Shown here: in pieces, positions 10,397-20,998 of the stretch | Position numbering within the stretch: position 1 is the first letter of the stretch | Layout: each line of letters opens with the position of its first letter | Assembly (NCBI RefSeq): GCF_046630445.1 | Contig: NC_092335.1 | Location: forward strand, 633,956,501-634,020,500 | Direction of reading: 5' to 3' | DNA from: Rutidosis leptorrhynchoides | Taxonomy: Eukaryota > Streptophyta > Magnoliopsida > Asterales > Asteraceae | DNA length: 64,000 bases | Position numbers and translations under genes: made by a program | The notes under the pieces: generated by a model | The model's database searches: none | Seen by the model: the letters and a program-made list of their open reading frames with translations, nothing else | What the model was told of the DNA's origin: nothing

Positions 10397-12397
10397 GGCC
10401 TATGACTCGGTTTTTGCTTTTCGAAACAGAAACTTTTGCTTTTCAAAGTAGAATTCGAGAAGGCCTATGACTCGGTAAATTGGGACTTTTTAATGTTTAT
10501 GTTATCCTCTCTAGGTTTTGGTGATACTTGGTGTAGGTGGATTATGGGTTGTCTCAATTCGGCTAGAACTTCCGTGCTTGTTAATGGGTCGCCAACCAGG
10601 GAATTCAGTATCAAAAGAGGCCTACGACAAGGTGATCCTCTTAGTCCTTTTCTTTTTCTTATTGTTTTGGAAGGTCTTCATTTAACGTTTCAGCGGGCTA
10701 TGGAAATTAATTTTATTCGGGGAGTTTCGGTTGGGGCAAACAGAATTCATCTTTCTCATTTTTTGTATGCGGATGACGTTATTATTCTTTCCCGTTGGAG
10801 TAGACAAGATCTGAAAAGGATCCTTACTATTCTAGAAATTTTCTACTTGGTCTCGGGTTTACGGATAAATGTTTCAAAGTCGCAAATATTTGGTGTCGGA
10901 GTCGAAGAGGCAGATCTCAATATGTTTGCGGCGATAACTGGATGCAGGGCGGGTTCATTCCCGAATATGTATCTAGGTATTCCTATTGGAACTAAGAACT
11001 TGGTTTCGAATTGGGGTACTTTGGTGGACAAATTTCGAGCTAAACTTTCTGGTTGGAAGGCTAGTTTAATTTCTTCGGGTGGTAGACTGACTCTTCTCAA
11101 ATCCGTCATGGGTAGTCTCGGTATTTACCTATTTTCTCTTTTTCAATGCCCAGAAACCATCCTGAAACAATTAGAGTCATTTCGTGCTGGTTTTTTTTGG
11201 GGTGGTAGTAATTCCGTCAAGAAAATGGCTTGGGTTAAATGGGCCTCTATTTTATCTTCTTTTGAGCGTGGCGGGCTAAATGTTGGAAGTCTGAAAGCTT
11301 TTAACCTTGCTTTGATTCATAAGTGAAAATGGCGCTATTTTGTTAATCCGGCCGATATGTGGGTTTCAGTTATTAAGTCGATTCATGGTAACGTTTTCAA
11401 TAAGACAGAAGGTAATTCCGTTTGGACATCGATTGTTCGCTTATGTTCTAAAACTGTCGACGATAATTTGTTGCCTCCCAATCTCATTCGTATGGATGTG
11501 GGAAATGGGAGGAGTGTGAAATTTTGGCATGATCTTTGGTGCGGTGATTCATGTTTAGCTTCTCGGTATAATCGTTTATTTCATCTAGACGTAAATAAAA
11601 ATGACTCAGTCGCAGATAAATGGGTTAATGGAGATTGGCAATGGGTGTGGTCTAGAGAAGAAATTGGTAGTCGTAATCTTGCGCTATTAAATTCTCTTCG
11701 TCATGAGTTCAATCAAGTTTTTATTTGCGAACGGGAAGATAAATGGGTGTTTTCTCCAGCGTCGGACGGTTTATTCTCGGTGAAGAAAACACGGGATATT
11801 ATAGATAGCAGGAACCTTATTACTTCGAACACTTCTACGGTTTGGTTTAAATTTATCCCCCGAAAAGTGAATGTTTTTTTGTGGAGGTTTAGACTGAATG
11901 CTCTCCCCTTGCGTTGGAATCTCTCCGCGAAAGGTATAGAGATTAATTCGATCGTGTGTCCGGTTTGTAACAACGGTGTGGAGGATCTTTCGCATCTGTT
12001 TTTTGGGTGTTCGTTTGCCTTGGATATATGGTATAAGTCTCGACTTTGGATGGATTGTGGGTTTCCTTGCTTGCATTCGTGGGACGATTTATTTTCATGG
12101 TTTGGTGCGTCTTCTTTTACTAACGGGATGAAAGACAAAGTTATTGGGATCGTGGTCACCATTTTATGGGCTCTTTGGCGATTCAGGAACGGCATCGTGT
12201 TTAACGAAAGTTTTTCTAGTAGAAGTAGCTTTTTTGATGTTATTAGATTACTTTCTTTCCATTGGCTTAAAAACAGAGGTCATAGAGTTTCAAATTGGAA
12301 CACTTGGCTCTCTGTTCCTTTGTAATTTTTCCTTTAGCTCCTTGCTAGGGATCGTGTTTATTTATATATATATTTTTGTTGTTGCGGTTAAAAAAAA
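10397..12397 (+). mobile_element. 5'-truncated L1-type LINE
   Basis: The 2.0-kb insert is bounded by a 12-bp duplication aaaataagataa (10385-10396 and 12398-12409, the right copy sharing A residues with the tail) and ends in a short poly(A) after gttgcggtt. It holds only the second half of ORF2. The uninterrupted site is present in copy 1 of the tandem duplication (near 9841-9853). At the 5' junction ggcctatgactcggt occurs twice, at 10397 and again at 10462 where it belongs to the coding sequence, a typical irregularity of a LINE 5' end. Confidence 0.9.
10424..12325 (+). pseudogene. LINE ORF2 C-terminal part (reverse transcriptase and zf-RVT)
   Basis: One frame runs for about 630 codons with a single stop (TGA at 11324, where the family has tryptophan in HKWKWR). 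The protein starts within RT at FKVEFEKAYDSVNWDFL, shows RQGDPLSPFLFLIVLEGL, the catalytic FLYADDVIILS (near 10759), LRINVSKSQIFGV and the thumb region YLGIPIG to GGRLTLLKS. After the stop come the downstream WGG/NGRSVKFWHDLW region and the zf-RVT domain (WRFRLNALPLRW, CPVCNNGVEDLSHLFFGC, ending LSVPL). In an intact element this enzyme nicks the target and copies element RNA at the nick. The endonuclease and the N-terminal half of RT are missing by 5' truncation. The near-intact frame implies a fairly recent insertion; it is not autonomous. Confidence 0.93.
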
Positions 12398-12540
12398 AAA
12401 ATAAGATAAACTGATCACAAATATAGGTCCCATAAATATATCACAATACCCGTGTTTTGAAATTATATTATTAAATACTTAATTCTCTTAGACTAGATGA
12501 TACACATATATTATAATTAACTAAAGTAATTAGCTTAAAT

Positions 12541-12736
12541 AAAAATGGAGTAGTATTATAATAATATTTATTAATTTTTGGATTTATTCTACAAAGGACA
12601 TTATAAGTAGGGTAGTGGCAAAGCTCATTCTCTTCCAAACTACACCTTTTATTCTTTTTACCATTTCTGGTACTTTTTCTTCATCTTTTCAGCCTGAAAT
12701 TGATTGATCTGCTCCTGCAGTTTAATTTACCAAAAA
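12541..12736 (+). promoter_or_regulatory. Proximal promoter and 5' leader of the LBD gene
   Basis: A TATA-like attataagtag lies at about 12599-12609, followed by a pyrimidine-rich leader (many ctt/ttc triplets, 12628-12690) common at plant transcription starts. The coding start is at 12737 with context aaaaaATGGG. The promoter region upstream of 12541 is the second copy of the duplicated unit with the LINE inside, so transposon DNA lies within about 350 bp of the likely start site. Confidence 0.5.
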
Positions 12737-13174
12737 ATGGGATCAGGAAGCTCACCTTGTGCCTCTTGCAAATTGTTGCGGCGTCGATGCGCTAAAGACT
12801 GCGTTTTTGCTCCTTATTTCCCTCCTGATGATCCTCATAAATTTGCCATTGTTCATAAGGTTTTTGGTGCTAGTAATGTTAGCAAGATGTTGCAGGTCTT
12901 CCTCTCTCTCTATATCTGTCAATATCTCTCTCTATATGCATACATAAGTATAGTAACCAATGTTCTTGTTTTCATACCCCGTCAGTGACTCTTTAACCGT
13001 CGTTAAAAAAATGTTCATGAATCCTTAATTGTACGTGTGAATAAAAAAACCCTACTTTTTTTTGTATATATAGTAAAAACAAGTAGCATCATATATATAA
13101 CGGATAAAAAAAGCTCCAATGATCGAAAATCATTTTGACGTCGCAATTTCAAGAGTTTGATTCAAGATAAAAGT

Positions 13175-13210
<36 letters not shown>

Positions 13211-14016
13211 AAGAACTTGGTACTATTAAAGAGCTCATTAGTGATGTTGGTAGCTTAATAGATGTATGAAAGCTACCCTCATCACACTTTCAATAAATTT
13301 TTTTTAGAAATACAACAAATTTACAATCCAACAACAACGTGCAACAAAAATTTACATCTCATTGCCTCAAGTTAGGCACCTACAACCTTTTGGTTGAATT
13401 AAGGTTCTTTCATACCTCTAAACTACAAGCCATTTGGTTCAAGAAATCTTTTAGTACATCATCTCAAAACTAAAATATATATATATATTCGTGGTGTAAT
13501 TTGTTAATATTTTCCGTTAAATAATTGATATACTAATCCAAAACAGCTGTAGTTACAACTTAGATACATATATATTTATCGCATACAAAAGTCAACGTTA
13601 ACTAAATTTGACTCAAATATTGATTAAATCATGTTTTTGTCTTATAGGAACTTCCAGTGCACCAAAGAGGAGATGCAGTTAGCAGTTTGGTGTATGAAGC
13701 AAATGCAAGAATGAGAGATCCTGTTTATGGTTGTGTTGGTGCAATTTCCTACTTACAAAATCAAGTTTCTCAACTACAAATGCAACTTGCAGTTGCTCAA
13801 GCTGAGATCTTGTGCATCCAAATGCAACACGAGCCCGAGTTACCGGCTATAACAAACCATCATCCGTCAATGATCGATTGTGATGCTAAATCATTGTTGT
13901 TATCGGGAAGTAATACTAATGATTTTGGTGAACAGATCATGCCACAGTTCTTGAGCTACACTTCAAATAATAACATAATGCAAGATCCACTAAAAAGAGA
14001 GTGTCATTGGACATAA
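12737..14016 (+). CDS. LBD12: LOB domain-containing transcription factor (LBD, class I)
   Basis: Two exons (12737-12895 and 13648-14016) join to a 175-residue protein. Exon 1 gives the zinc-finger-like C block CX2CX6CX3C (Cys8, 11, 18, 22) and the start of the GAS block (VFGASNVSKMLQ). The intron lies directly after MLQ, the usual place in this family, with GT at 12896 and AG at 13647. Exon 2 continues ELPVHQRGDAVSSLVYEANA, with the conserved Pro56 and DPVYG (77-81), and a coiled segment with Leu89, Leu96, Leu100, Ile107 spaced like the LX6LX3LX6 element of class I proteins. The C-terminal 65 residues are variable. LBD proteins are plant-specific nuclear DNA-binding regulators of organ boundaries and lateral organ growth. 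The QNQVSQLQMQLAVAQAEILC block is closest, as I recall, to Arabidopsis LBD12/ASL5; orthology is inferred. The frame is undamaged. An upstream in-frame start at 12704 would add residues but the family starts at MGSGSS. Confidence 0.93.
12896..13647 (+). other. Intron of the LBD gene
   Basis: A 752-bp phase-0 intron with gtctt at the donor and cttatag at the acceptor. It is AT-rich, starts with a ct-repeat (12897-12935) and includes a run of about 30 A (13177-13207). A reading frame that continues from exon 1 into the intron ends at 12988; the C-terminal half of the LOB domain lies only in exon 2, so splicing is needed. Confidence 0.88.
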
Positions 14017-14267
14017 TTTATAAATTTAGTATTTTGTCCTCTTAGTTCCTGTCTTGTGTTAAGTTAGCTAGATCTCAGTTTTTAGCTAGTTTTTTTATGA
14101 GTTTCAGTTTTTTTGGGTTTTCACCAACTGCTTATGTTTATTATTGTATTGCTTTTGGTGCTTTAATCTTCTTCCTTACTTGTTTTTTTTTAAAGTGTTG
14201 TTTGTGATACCATAATTTAACAACTAATTAAATCAACTAATATACCAACTAGCAAAGTACTAACATA
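14017..14267 (+). other. 3' untranslated and flanking region of the LBD gene
   Basis: Follows the TAA at 14014-14016. T-rich with several possible plant polyadenylation signals; the exact RNA end cannot be read from sequence. Confidence 0.45.
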
Positions 14268-14726
14268 CAGGGCCGTCTCGCTAATTTCGGAGGCCCTGTT
14301 CGAAACTTAAAAATTTGGCCCTTATAAATGTTAATTTTTTCAATACGTATAAATATATAATAGTACGATAACGTAATCAATAGAATTAAAAAATTTCAAA
14401 ACCACCGTTGCAAAGTGTCATTTTCAAATAGTTGTCAACTCGTTATAGTTATACTATTGTTTATATAAAACCGTAATCCTAACATTTTTTGTAACGGAGT
14501 AATTGGTCAACTCTTTATAGTCAATACTCTCGCTATATTATTTTTAATACCTATAAACGCTAATCTATTAAGTCTTTCTTGTTAAATGATAGATTACAAG
14601 TAAGATATTCCGTTACGATATACGAATAAATGAATTATTACATAGGTTTTTCAAAATTTTGGGCCCTTTAAGAATTTGAGGCCCCGTGCGGTTGCACACT
14701 TCGCACATGCACCGAAGACACCCCTG
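14268..14726. mobile_element. hAT-superfamily MITE
   Basis: A 459-bp element with a perfect 8-bp target duplication ctaacata (14260-14267 and 14727-14734). Ends cagggccgtct and (reverse complement) caggggtgtct form the short terminal inverted repeat typical of hAT. Further inverted similarity lies just inside (ggccctgttcg / ggggcctcaaa). No transposase frame. It sits about 250 bp past the LBD stop codon. Confidence 0.88.
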
Positions 14727-14734
14727 CTAACATA

Positions 14735-15212
14735 CTAGAAAATACAAATGAAAAATTCCAACATATTATGAATTATATTTACCTTATAGCAATCTAGATA
14801 TATAAATATATACAACATTCGTTTTTTCGATGGATTAGATCATACGGAAGGATTCACGTTCTAAAGTCTTTGGTTGATGGCGTGTACTATATGTCTATAT
14901 ATGTTAATAATCTGAAGGCTAATTTTTTTTTATCAATATTATTTATATATAAATGGTTTGAACGGCATGGATGCATCAATACGTGATTATGTTAATCTTT
15001 GATAAATATTAAATTAGACGTTACTCCAAAAAACCAAATAAATTAAATAGTGTTATTACAATGATATTCGACACCCGTTAGAGTCAAGTCTAGCCCACTT
15101 CTTCTTCTTGGGCTCGTCACAAAATAATAGCCCAGTTACATCCTTATATGAAGCCCATACATACACTTTAGAGTGATCAAGGCTGACTTTCCATCAAATG
15201 AATAACCGACAC
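14735..15212. other. Intergenic DNA
   Basis: No gene, repeat or terminal structure recognised. AT-rich apart from a short GC-richer block (15080-15150). Confidence 0.35.
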
Positions 15213-15829
15213 AGATGGAGGTAATCAGTCGATTGGTGGAAGCCAAATTTCACAATGAAAATTAAAAGAAATTAATGTAGGCATATAAACACTTAGAATC
15301 TCCCTTTATCACTAATTAGTTTTATAGTAGTTAGGGAACTCATTATTTTATAAGTAGAACATACCGTTAGCTTAAAAACGATCTACAAGTGGTATCAGAT
15401 CGAGCTACAATTGTAGCCCGAATGTGGATGGTGTAGCATCAACATTTGCAACATGTCGACGTATTGACGAAGAAAAGTGCATCAAGTGATTATTAACCAT
15501 GATAAAAACAAGTAGCGAGTAGCTTGTAATAGGGTTGATCATAATTTGTGATCAGCAGCAAAAAAACAATATCAAACATGTAGCAAGGAGCAAGTAGTGT
15601 TATATGTTACAAATGTGATGATCAAATAGCATGGAGAAACTGATTAAGGGGTGTGTTGGAGATAATTAGTTAATTAATGTAAATCAAAAGTCTAACATCG
15701 AAAACTTAAAGAAATTAACGTATGCATTTAAACACTTGAGAACCTCCATCTATAACGAATTAATTTTAGAGTACTAGATAATTCAATGATTTATATGTAT
15801 AGCATGTTGTTAAGCTAAAACGATTTTGT
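15213..15829 (+). mobile_element. TRIM (miniature LTR retrotransposon)
   Basis: Two diverged direct repeats of about 175 bp lie at 15213-15387 and 15654-15829; the clearest shared stretch is agaaattaatgtaggcat / agaaattaacgtatgcat followed by taaacactt. After the first comes tggtatcagatcgagc (15390-15405), the primer-binding site for initiator tRNA-Met. Before the second comes a purine-rich gattaaggggtg (15642-15653), and the second opens with tgttgga. The internal part is only about 265 bp and has no coding frame. This is the layout of a TRIM; copying would rely on another element's enzymes. Confidence 0.75.
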
Positions 15830-16300
15830 TGGTCCGATTTAGGATCATTAACAACATTATACGAGCAAGATCAAAGACGGGAGAGATAAACACAATGAAT
15901 CAAAGTAAATCACTATAATTGAATAAACGTTACACTTACATGAATGATTAAGCAGAATATCATCGGTGGCCAGGGGAGATCGAGCATGATCTCCCATATG
16001 CACATGATCGCCAAAACGTGGTTCTCCCAATTAGAGTTTAGACTCTTATCTCTTAACCCTAAAGAACACATAAACTGGTATTTATAGGCAAAGTAGACAT
16101 TAACCCAAATGGGCCTCATTCATTCGAATGAGCCTCTAAACATTATGACCCAACAGTTACATATGCTCATGTAACTGACCAGTTTCATTCGTATACATCA
16201 ACTAGGTGTACAATGTAATAATAAACGTTATTCGTCCAGCAACGACCATACAAATACATAAATAGATTCTACAACTGAAATGCGGAATGCTTCTGTGAAA
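15827..16300 (-). mobile_element. Possible solo LTR or LTR fragment
   Basis: Starts with tgttggtccgatttagg right at the TRIM end. The minus strand carries a TATA-like cctataaatacc near 16078-16090, so a minus-strand LTR is likely. The right border is not defined. A minus-strand open frame here (15913-16119) shows no domain. Confidence 0.4.
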
Positions 16301-16303
16301 AGC

Positions 16304-16435
16304 AAACCAATTGTAATTCTAAATTGTGTCAAAGACTAAACTTTTCAACCAACATCTCATCCAGTGACGAAACCAATTGTAATTCTAAATTGTGTCAAAG
16401 ACTAAACTTTTCAACCAACACCTCATCCAGTGACG
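16304..16435. repeat. 66-bp perfect-to-near-perfect tandem duplication
   Basis: Units 16304-16369 and 16370-16435 start aaaccaattgtaattctaaa and differ at one base (aacatctc / aacacctc). A third copy begins with aaac and then diverges. Confidence 0.92.
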
Positions 16436-16804
<369 letters not shown>

Positions 16805-16984
16805 TATGTATGATATAATATTTTTCTTATATAACAATTATATACGTTACTATTCATTAGTCATTACAAATAAAAGTCGATAACGAAAGTATACTGAAAG
16901 ATAGTGTTAGTGAGAATTGAACCCACGTATCAAAACTATTGATGGATACTTTTCAACCAATTGTATATACGTTTATTCTAGAAA

Positions 16985-17160
16985 GTAACTAAGGGCGGAA
17001 GAGAGCTCATAGAACCCACATATTAAGCTCAATCTGCACACATATACAAATTGAGCTCAATCTGCACACAGATTGAGCTCAATTTACAAACAGATTGAGT
17101 CAATATACACCACATATTTAGTTTAGTCTGTAAGTTCTTTAAGTTCTCTCCTACCATTAA
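16985..17160. mobile_element. Possible small TIR element with internal short repeats
   Basis: Left aagggcggaagagagctc and right (reverse complement aatggtaggagagaactt) are weak inverted repeats. Between them attgagctcaatctgcacac-like units recur three times (17050-17100). No clear target duplication. Confidence 0.3.
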
Positions 17161-17535
17161 TTTTCTCTGAATCCTCACCCTATATATATATTATACAACG
17201 ATATACGTGAGAAAATATTTTTTTTTTTATCAAAATCTATAATAAGAAGAATATTATTCATGATGAATGTTTTCGAAGAATAAATTCTATTCGGTGAATG
17301 ATACAATTTTATACCCTGAAAATATTATATGTAATAATTGTTATTGATTTTGTCGAAAACCTTAACATTTTTATCGTAAAATGATATTCTTTTTTTGTTG
17401 TTGTAAATGTTGATATATTTTAAATATTTTCGACTTGTTTTTATAAATTTTTGCTTAGAGAATAAGATTATATGTATATAATCTTTTACTTACCCTTTTC
17501 TCCAAAAAATCACTTTTCTCTTGATTAGGAACGTA
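17161..17535. other. AT-rich spacer
   Basis: No feature recognised. Confidence 0.35.
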
Positions 17536-17540
17536 ATATA

Positions 17541-17606
<66 letters not shown>
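17536..17606. repeat. (TA)n followed by (AAT)n microsatellite
   Basis: A short TA run passes into about 18 ATA/AAT units. Confidence 0.95.
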
Positions 17607-17607
<1 letters not shown>

Positions 17608-17791
17608 TTTAACAATGTTTAAATTTCAGTAGGGACATCTGCCCTTCCTGCCTTTTAACGATGTTTCGCCCCTGATCTTAGCGTCACGTCAGCTCTAAGA
17701 TTGAAGGGCTAATCAAAGATTAGTATATCGTGACACTAAGATTAAACTTTTTTGAATCACACATTCACAATAGAATATTTTTTAAACATCG

Positions 17792-17793
<2 letters not shown>

Positions 17794-17881
<88 letters not shown>
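17794..17881. repeat. (TA)n microsatellite
   Basis: About 44 TA units. Confidence 0.97.
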
Positions 17882-17886
<5 letters not shown>

Positions 17887-18261
17887 TGAGGGACAGATCC
17901 ATAATATATTAATATAACTTGTGAGGGATATATGTTTTAGGTATGAGATATGGTTGACTTGAATGACATTTTTCTTCAACTTAGTTATCAAAAAGTCTAC
18001 ACGGGAAGGATACATTAACAAGAATCTAGATAGCCTATTGATTTATAGGAAGGAATTATTATAGTTAACTGTTAACTTATAGATTAAGACGATATTAGAG
18101 TTTGTTTTGATAGTCTGGCAATACTTTTTTCTCATATTTGTTAAGTTTCCTTGTTTTATAATCTTGCTAGATAATACATTATACAACTTGAAGATCAATT
18201 AATATATAGGATTTACTGTTTTCATGTGCTTATGAAGATCAATAAACTATTTTTGGTTTTT
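17882..18261. other. Spacer upstream of hAT transposase remnant, possibly intron
   Basis: No coding similarity seen. It ends in tttttatgttag just before the transposase frame, which would fit an intron acceptor, so this may be intron DNA of the same transposon gene. Confidence 0.35.
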
Positions 18262-18627
18262 ATGTTAGATGCATCAAAGCTATATTATTTAGATGATGAT
18301 CTTTTGAAAACTAGTTGTTTGAATCTTGAAAGTGCTTTGAGACATGAAAAAGATTCAGATATTGATGGTGATGACTTGTTTAGGGAGTTACAATCTTTGT
18401 AGAAAATGTTATCGAAAGGAGCATATGAGGGAGCAAAGCCATGGACGTCACTTGAGATTATGGAGTTTACAAAGAAGATTAATATTTTTCCAACATTTTT
18501 ACTTGCATACAAGATTTTGCTAACCGTCCCGGTCACTGCAACATCTGCAGAACGGAGTTTTTCAAAATTGAAGTTGTTGAAGAATTATTCACGGAGTACA
18601 ATGAGTCAAGAATAGTTAAACGGGTTA
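18262..18627 (+). pseudogene. hAT transposase C-terminal exon (hAT dimerisation domain)
   Basis: Translation gives an acidic linker (SCLNLESALRHEKDSDIDGD, 18310-18372), then SL-stop-KMLSKGAYEG, FPTFLLAYKILLTVPVTATS at about 18487-18546, and AERSFSKLKLLKNY and STMSQE up to 18614. This is the C-terminal hAT dimerisation domain found in hAT transposases and TTF/MYM-type zinc-finger proteins derived from them. The domain forms transposase dimers in the nucleus. Stops at about 18400 (expected Gln) and 18613 break it, and the protein ends where gypsy sequence begins at 18629. The N-terminal zinc finger and catalytic core are not visible. It is an exon relic. Confidence 0.85.
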
Positions 18628-18628
18628 C

Positions 18629-18825
18629 TGTGATGCCCCAATTTTGTCTTTGCCCGAAGGAAATGAGGACTTCATGATTTACTATGATGCTTCACGACAG
18701 GGTTTTGGTTGCGTGTTAATGCAACGGAAGAAAGTGATAGCCTATGGGTCACGACAGTTGAAAGTACATGAACAGAATTACACGACTCACAATTTAGAAC
18801 TTGGTGATGTGGTCTTTGCACTGAA
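18629..18825 (+). pseudogene. Ty3-gypsy element A, RT/RNase H fragment (part 1)
   Basis: One open frame reads [20 protein letters not shown], then [20 protein letters not shown] and [13 protein letters not shown], the RT-RNase H boundary of a plant gypsy polyprotein including the first RNase H aspartate (YYDAS). It stops within RNase H at the target duplication ctgaa (18821-18825) and resumes at 41130, so the two halves are one gene interrupted by element B. Upstream RT, protease and gag are absent; the left edge abuts the hAT relic without a duplication, which points to a deletion or recombination junction. Confidence 0.92.
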
Positions 18826-19861
18826 TGTAGAGGCCTGTCCTAATCCATCCAGACGAAGTCCATATCGATTATAAACGATTCACAACAGTTGATTACATCG
18901 CGAGGTACTTGACCTCTATATGATACATTTTACAAACATTGCATTCGTTTTTGAAAAGACAATCTTTCATTACTTCGAAAGTTGACGGCGTGCATACCAT
19001 TTTATAATATATCTAACTATAATTGACTTAATAATAATCTTGATGAACTCAACGACTCAAATGCAACGTCTTTTGAAATATGTCATGAATGACTCCAAGT
19101 AATATCTTTAAAATGAGCAATTGCACAGCGGAAGACTTCTTTCATACCTGAGAATAAACATACTTTAAAGTGTCAACCAAAAAGGTTGATGAGTTCATTA
19201 GTTTATCATAAAGAATCATTTCATAATTTTAATAGACCACAAGATTTCATATTTCCAATTCTCATAAACATACGTCCCATGCATAGAGATAAATATCATT
19301 CATATGGTGAACACCTGGTAACCGACATTCACAATATGCATATAAGAATATCCCCATCATTCCGGGATCCTCCTTCGGACATGATATAAATTTCGAAGTA
19401 CTAAAGCATCCGGTACTTTGGATGAGGCTTGTTGGGCCCAATAGATCTATCTTTAGGATTCACGTCAATTAGGGTGTCTGTTCCCTAATTCTTAGATTAT
19501 CAGACTTAATAAAAAGGGGCATATTCGATTTCGATAATTCAACCATATAATGTAGTTTTGATTACTTGTGTCTATTTCGTAAAACATTTATAAAAGTAGC
19601 GCATGTATTCTCAGTCCCAAAAATATATACTGCAAAAGCATTTAAAAAGAGAGTAATGAAACTCACCTAATGTATTTTGTAGTAAAAATACATATGGCTA
19701 TATTGAACAAGTGTAGGGTTGGCCTCGGATTCACGAACCTATATCAATTGTATATATTAAAACATATAATAGAAATCTCATAATTTCATTTATTAATTAT
19801 ATAAATTTTATTTGTTTGTGGTTATATATAATTTATACTACATTTCATTTAAAATATATAT

Positions 19862-20061
<200 letters not shown>

Positions 20062-20927
20062 CTTACATTATACTTGTTTATTTTGTATGTTTTTAAAATA
20101 ATTAATATTTATACATTTAGTTATATTACTTGTCTATATATATCTAAGATTAGTATTAAATTAAAATTCATTAGTTTAGTATATGAAAGTATTTATATAA
20201 AAATGTTAATATGTTTGATATATGGTTATATGAAATATTATTATTTTTAGTGTATATATAATAAGTATATTTTATGTACAAAATATTTATTTGTTAAAAA
20301 TGATAATTTTGGAAATAATGATTTACTACTAATAATAATAACTTTATTAATAATGATAATACTAGTAATAATAATGGTATTGCTAATAATGATACATATG
20401 TTAATAATATTAACAATAATAATACTGATAATTACAATAATGATGCTAACGTTATTATTAATGAATAAAATCAAAATTTGTATCGTTTTCATATTAATAA
20501 CAATATTAATAATCATAATCATAGTAATAATAATGACATTTATTTCATTTATAATGATAATTCTAAAATTTTATTAATATTACTTTTATTAATACTATTA
20601 AGGATAATTATAATAATAATATTTAAATGATAACCTTACGATAATAAATATTTCAATAATACTTATAAGATTAATAATAATAATGATATTAATCTTAATA
20701 ATGGTTATAGTATTTATAATTAATGATGATAATAATAATAATTACAATACTAATAATAAATATAATACTTAGTAATAATAATAATGATTAATAATAACAA
20801 TAATAATAATAACTTTAATAATCATATTAACAACAATAATAATTATAATCATAATATTTACTAAGAATAATAATAATATAAGTAAAAATAAAAATGTATA
20901 CCCTTTCAAAAGCTTTTCCTAAAAAGA

Positions 20928-20998
20928 TTTGCTCCGTATGAGACTCGAACCCGTGACCTCTCAAAACCCCGCAAACACTCAGACTAGTTGGGCTGTTG
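20928..20998 (-). other. tRNA-like segment in B LTR (left copy)
   Basis: The minus strand reads cccaactagtctgagtg (like a tRNA D arm and A box), then about 25 bases later cacgggttcgagtctcat, matching the T arm and pol III B box (ggttcgantcc pattern). Spacing is close to that of a tRNA gene, but the acceptor stem does not close and the anticodon arm is not clear. It is a tRNA or SINE-head relic. Confidence 0.55.

Larger units (their letters stand above)
9822..12540. repeat. 159-bp tandem duplication carrying two later insertions
   Basis: Copy 1 spans 9822-10363 and copy 2 spans 10364-12540. Both start atccaagtaacatagctta and end near gtaattagcttaaat. Removing the MITE (9889-10268) from copy 1 and the LINE (10397-12397) from copy 2 leaves two nearly identical units of about 159 bp. 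Small differences (gggccc/ggtccc; cacttaaat/acttaattc) indicate some age. Confidence 0.85.

Noticed and set aside
12704-12988. LBD coding frame starting at 12704 and ending in 12988 as an unspliced gene
   Set aside because: It would lose the second half of the LOB domain, which is intact in exon 2 with proper splice sites; the family start MGSGSS is at 12737.
19186-19389. Near-identical 67-codon plus-strand frames at 19186-19389 and 28196-28399
   Set aside because: They are the same place in the two LTRs of B; conservation is explained by LTR identity.
20928-20998. A functional tRNA gene
   Set aside because: No closing acceptor stem or clear anticodon arm, and the segment is repeated only as part of the B LTR.
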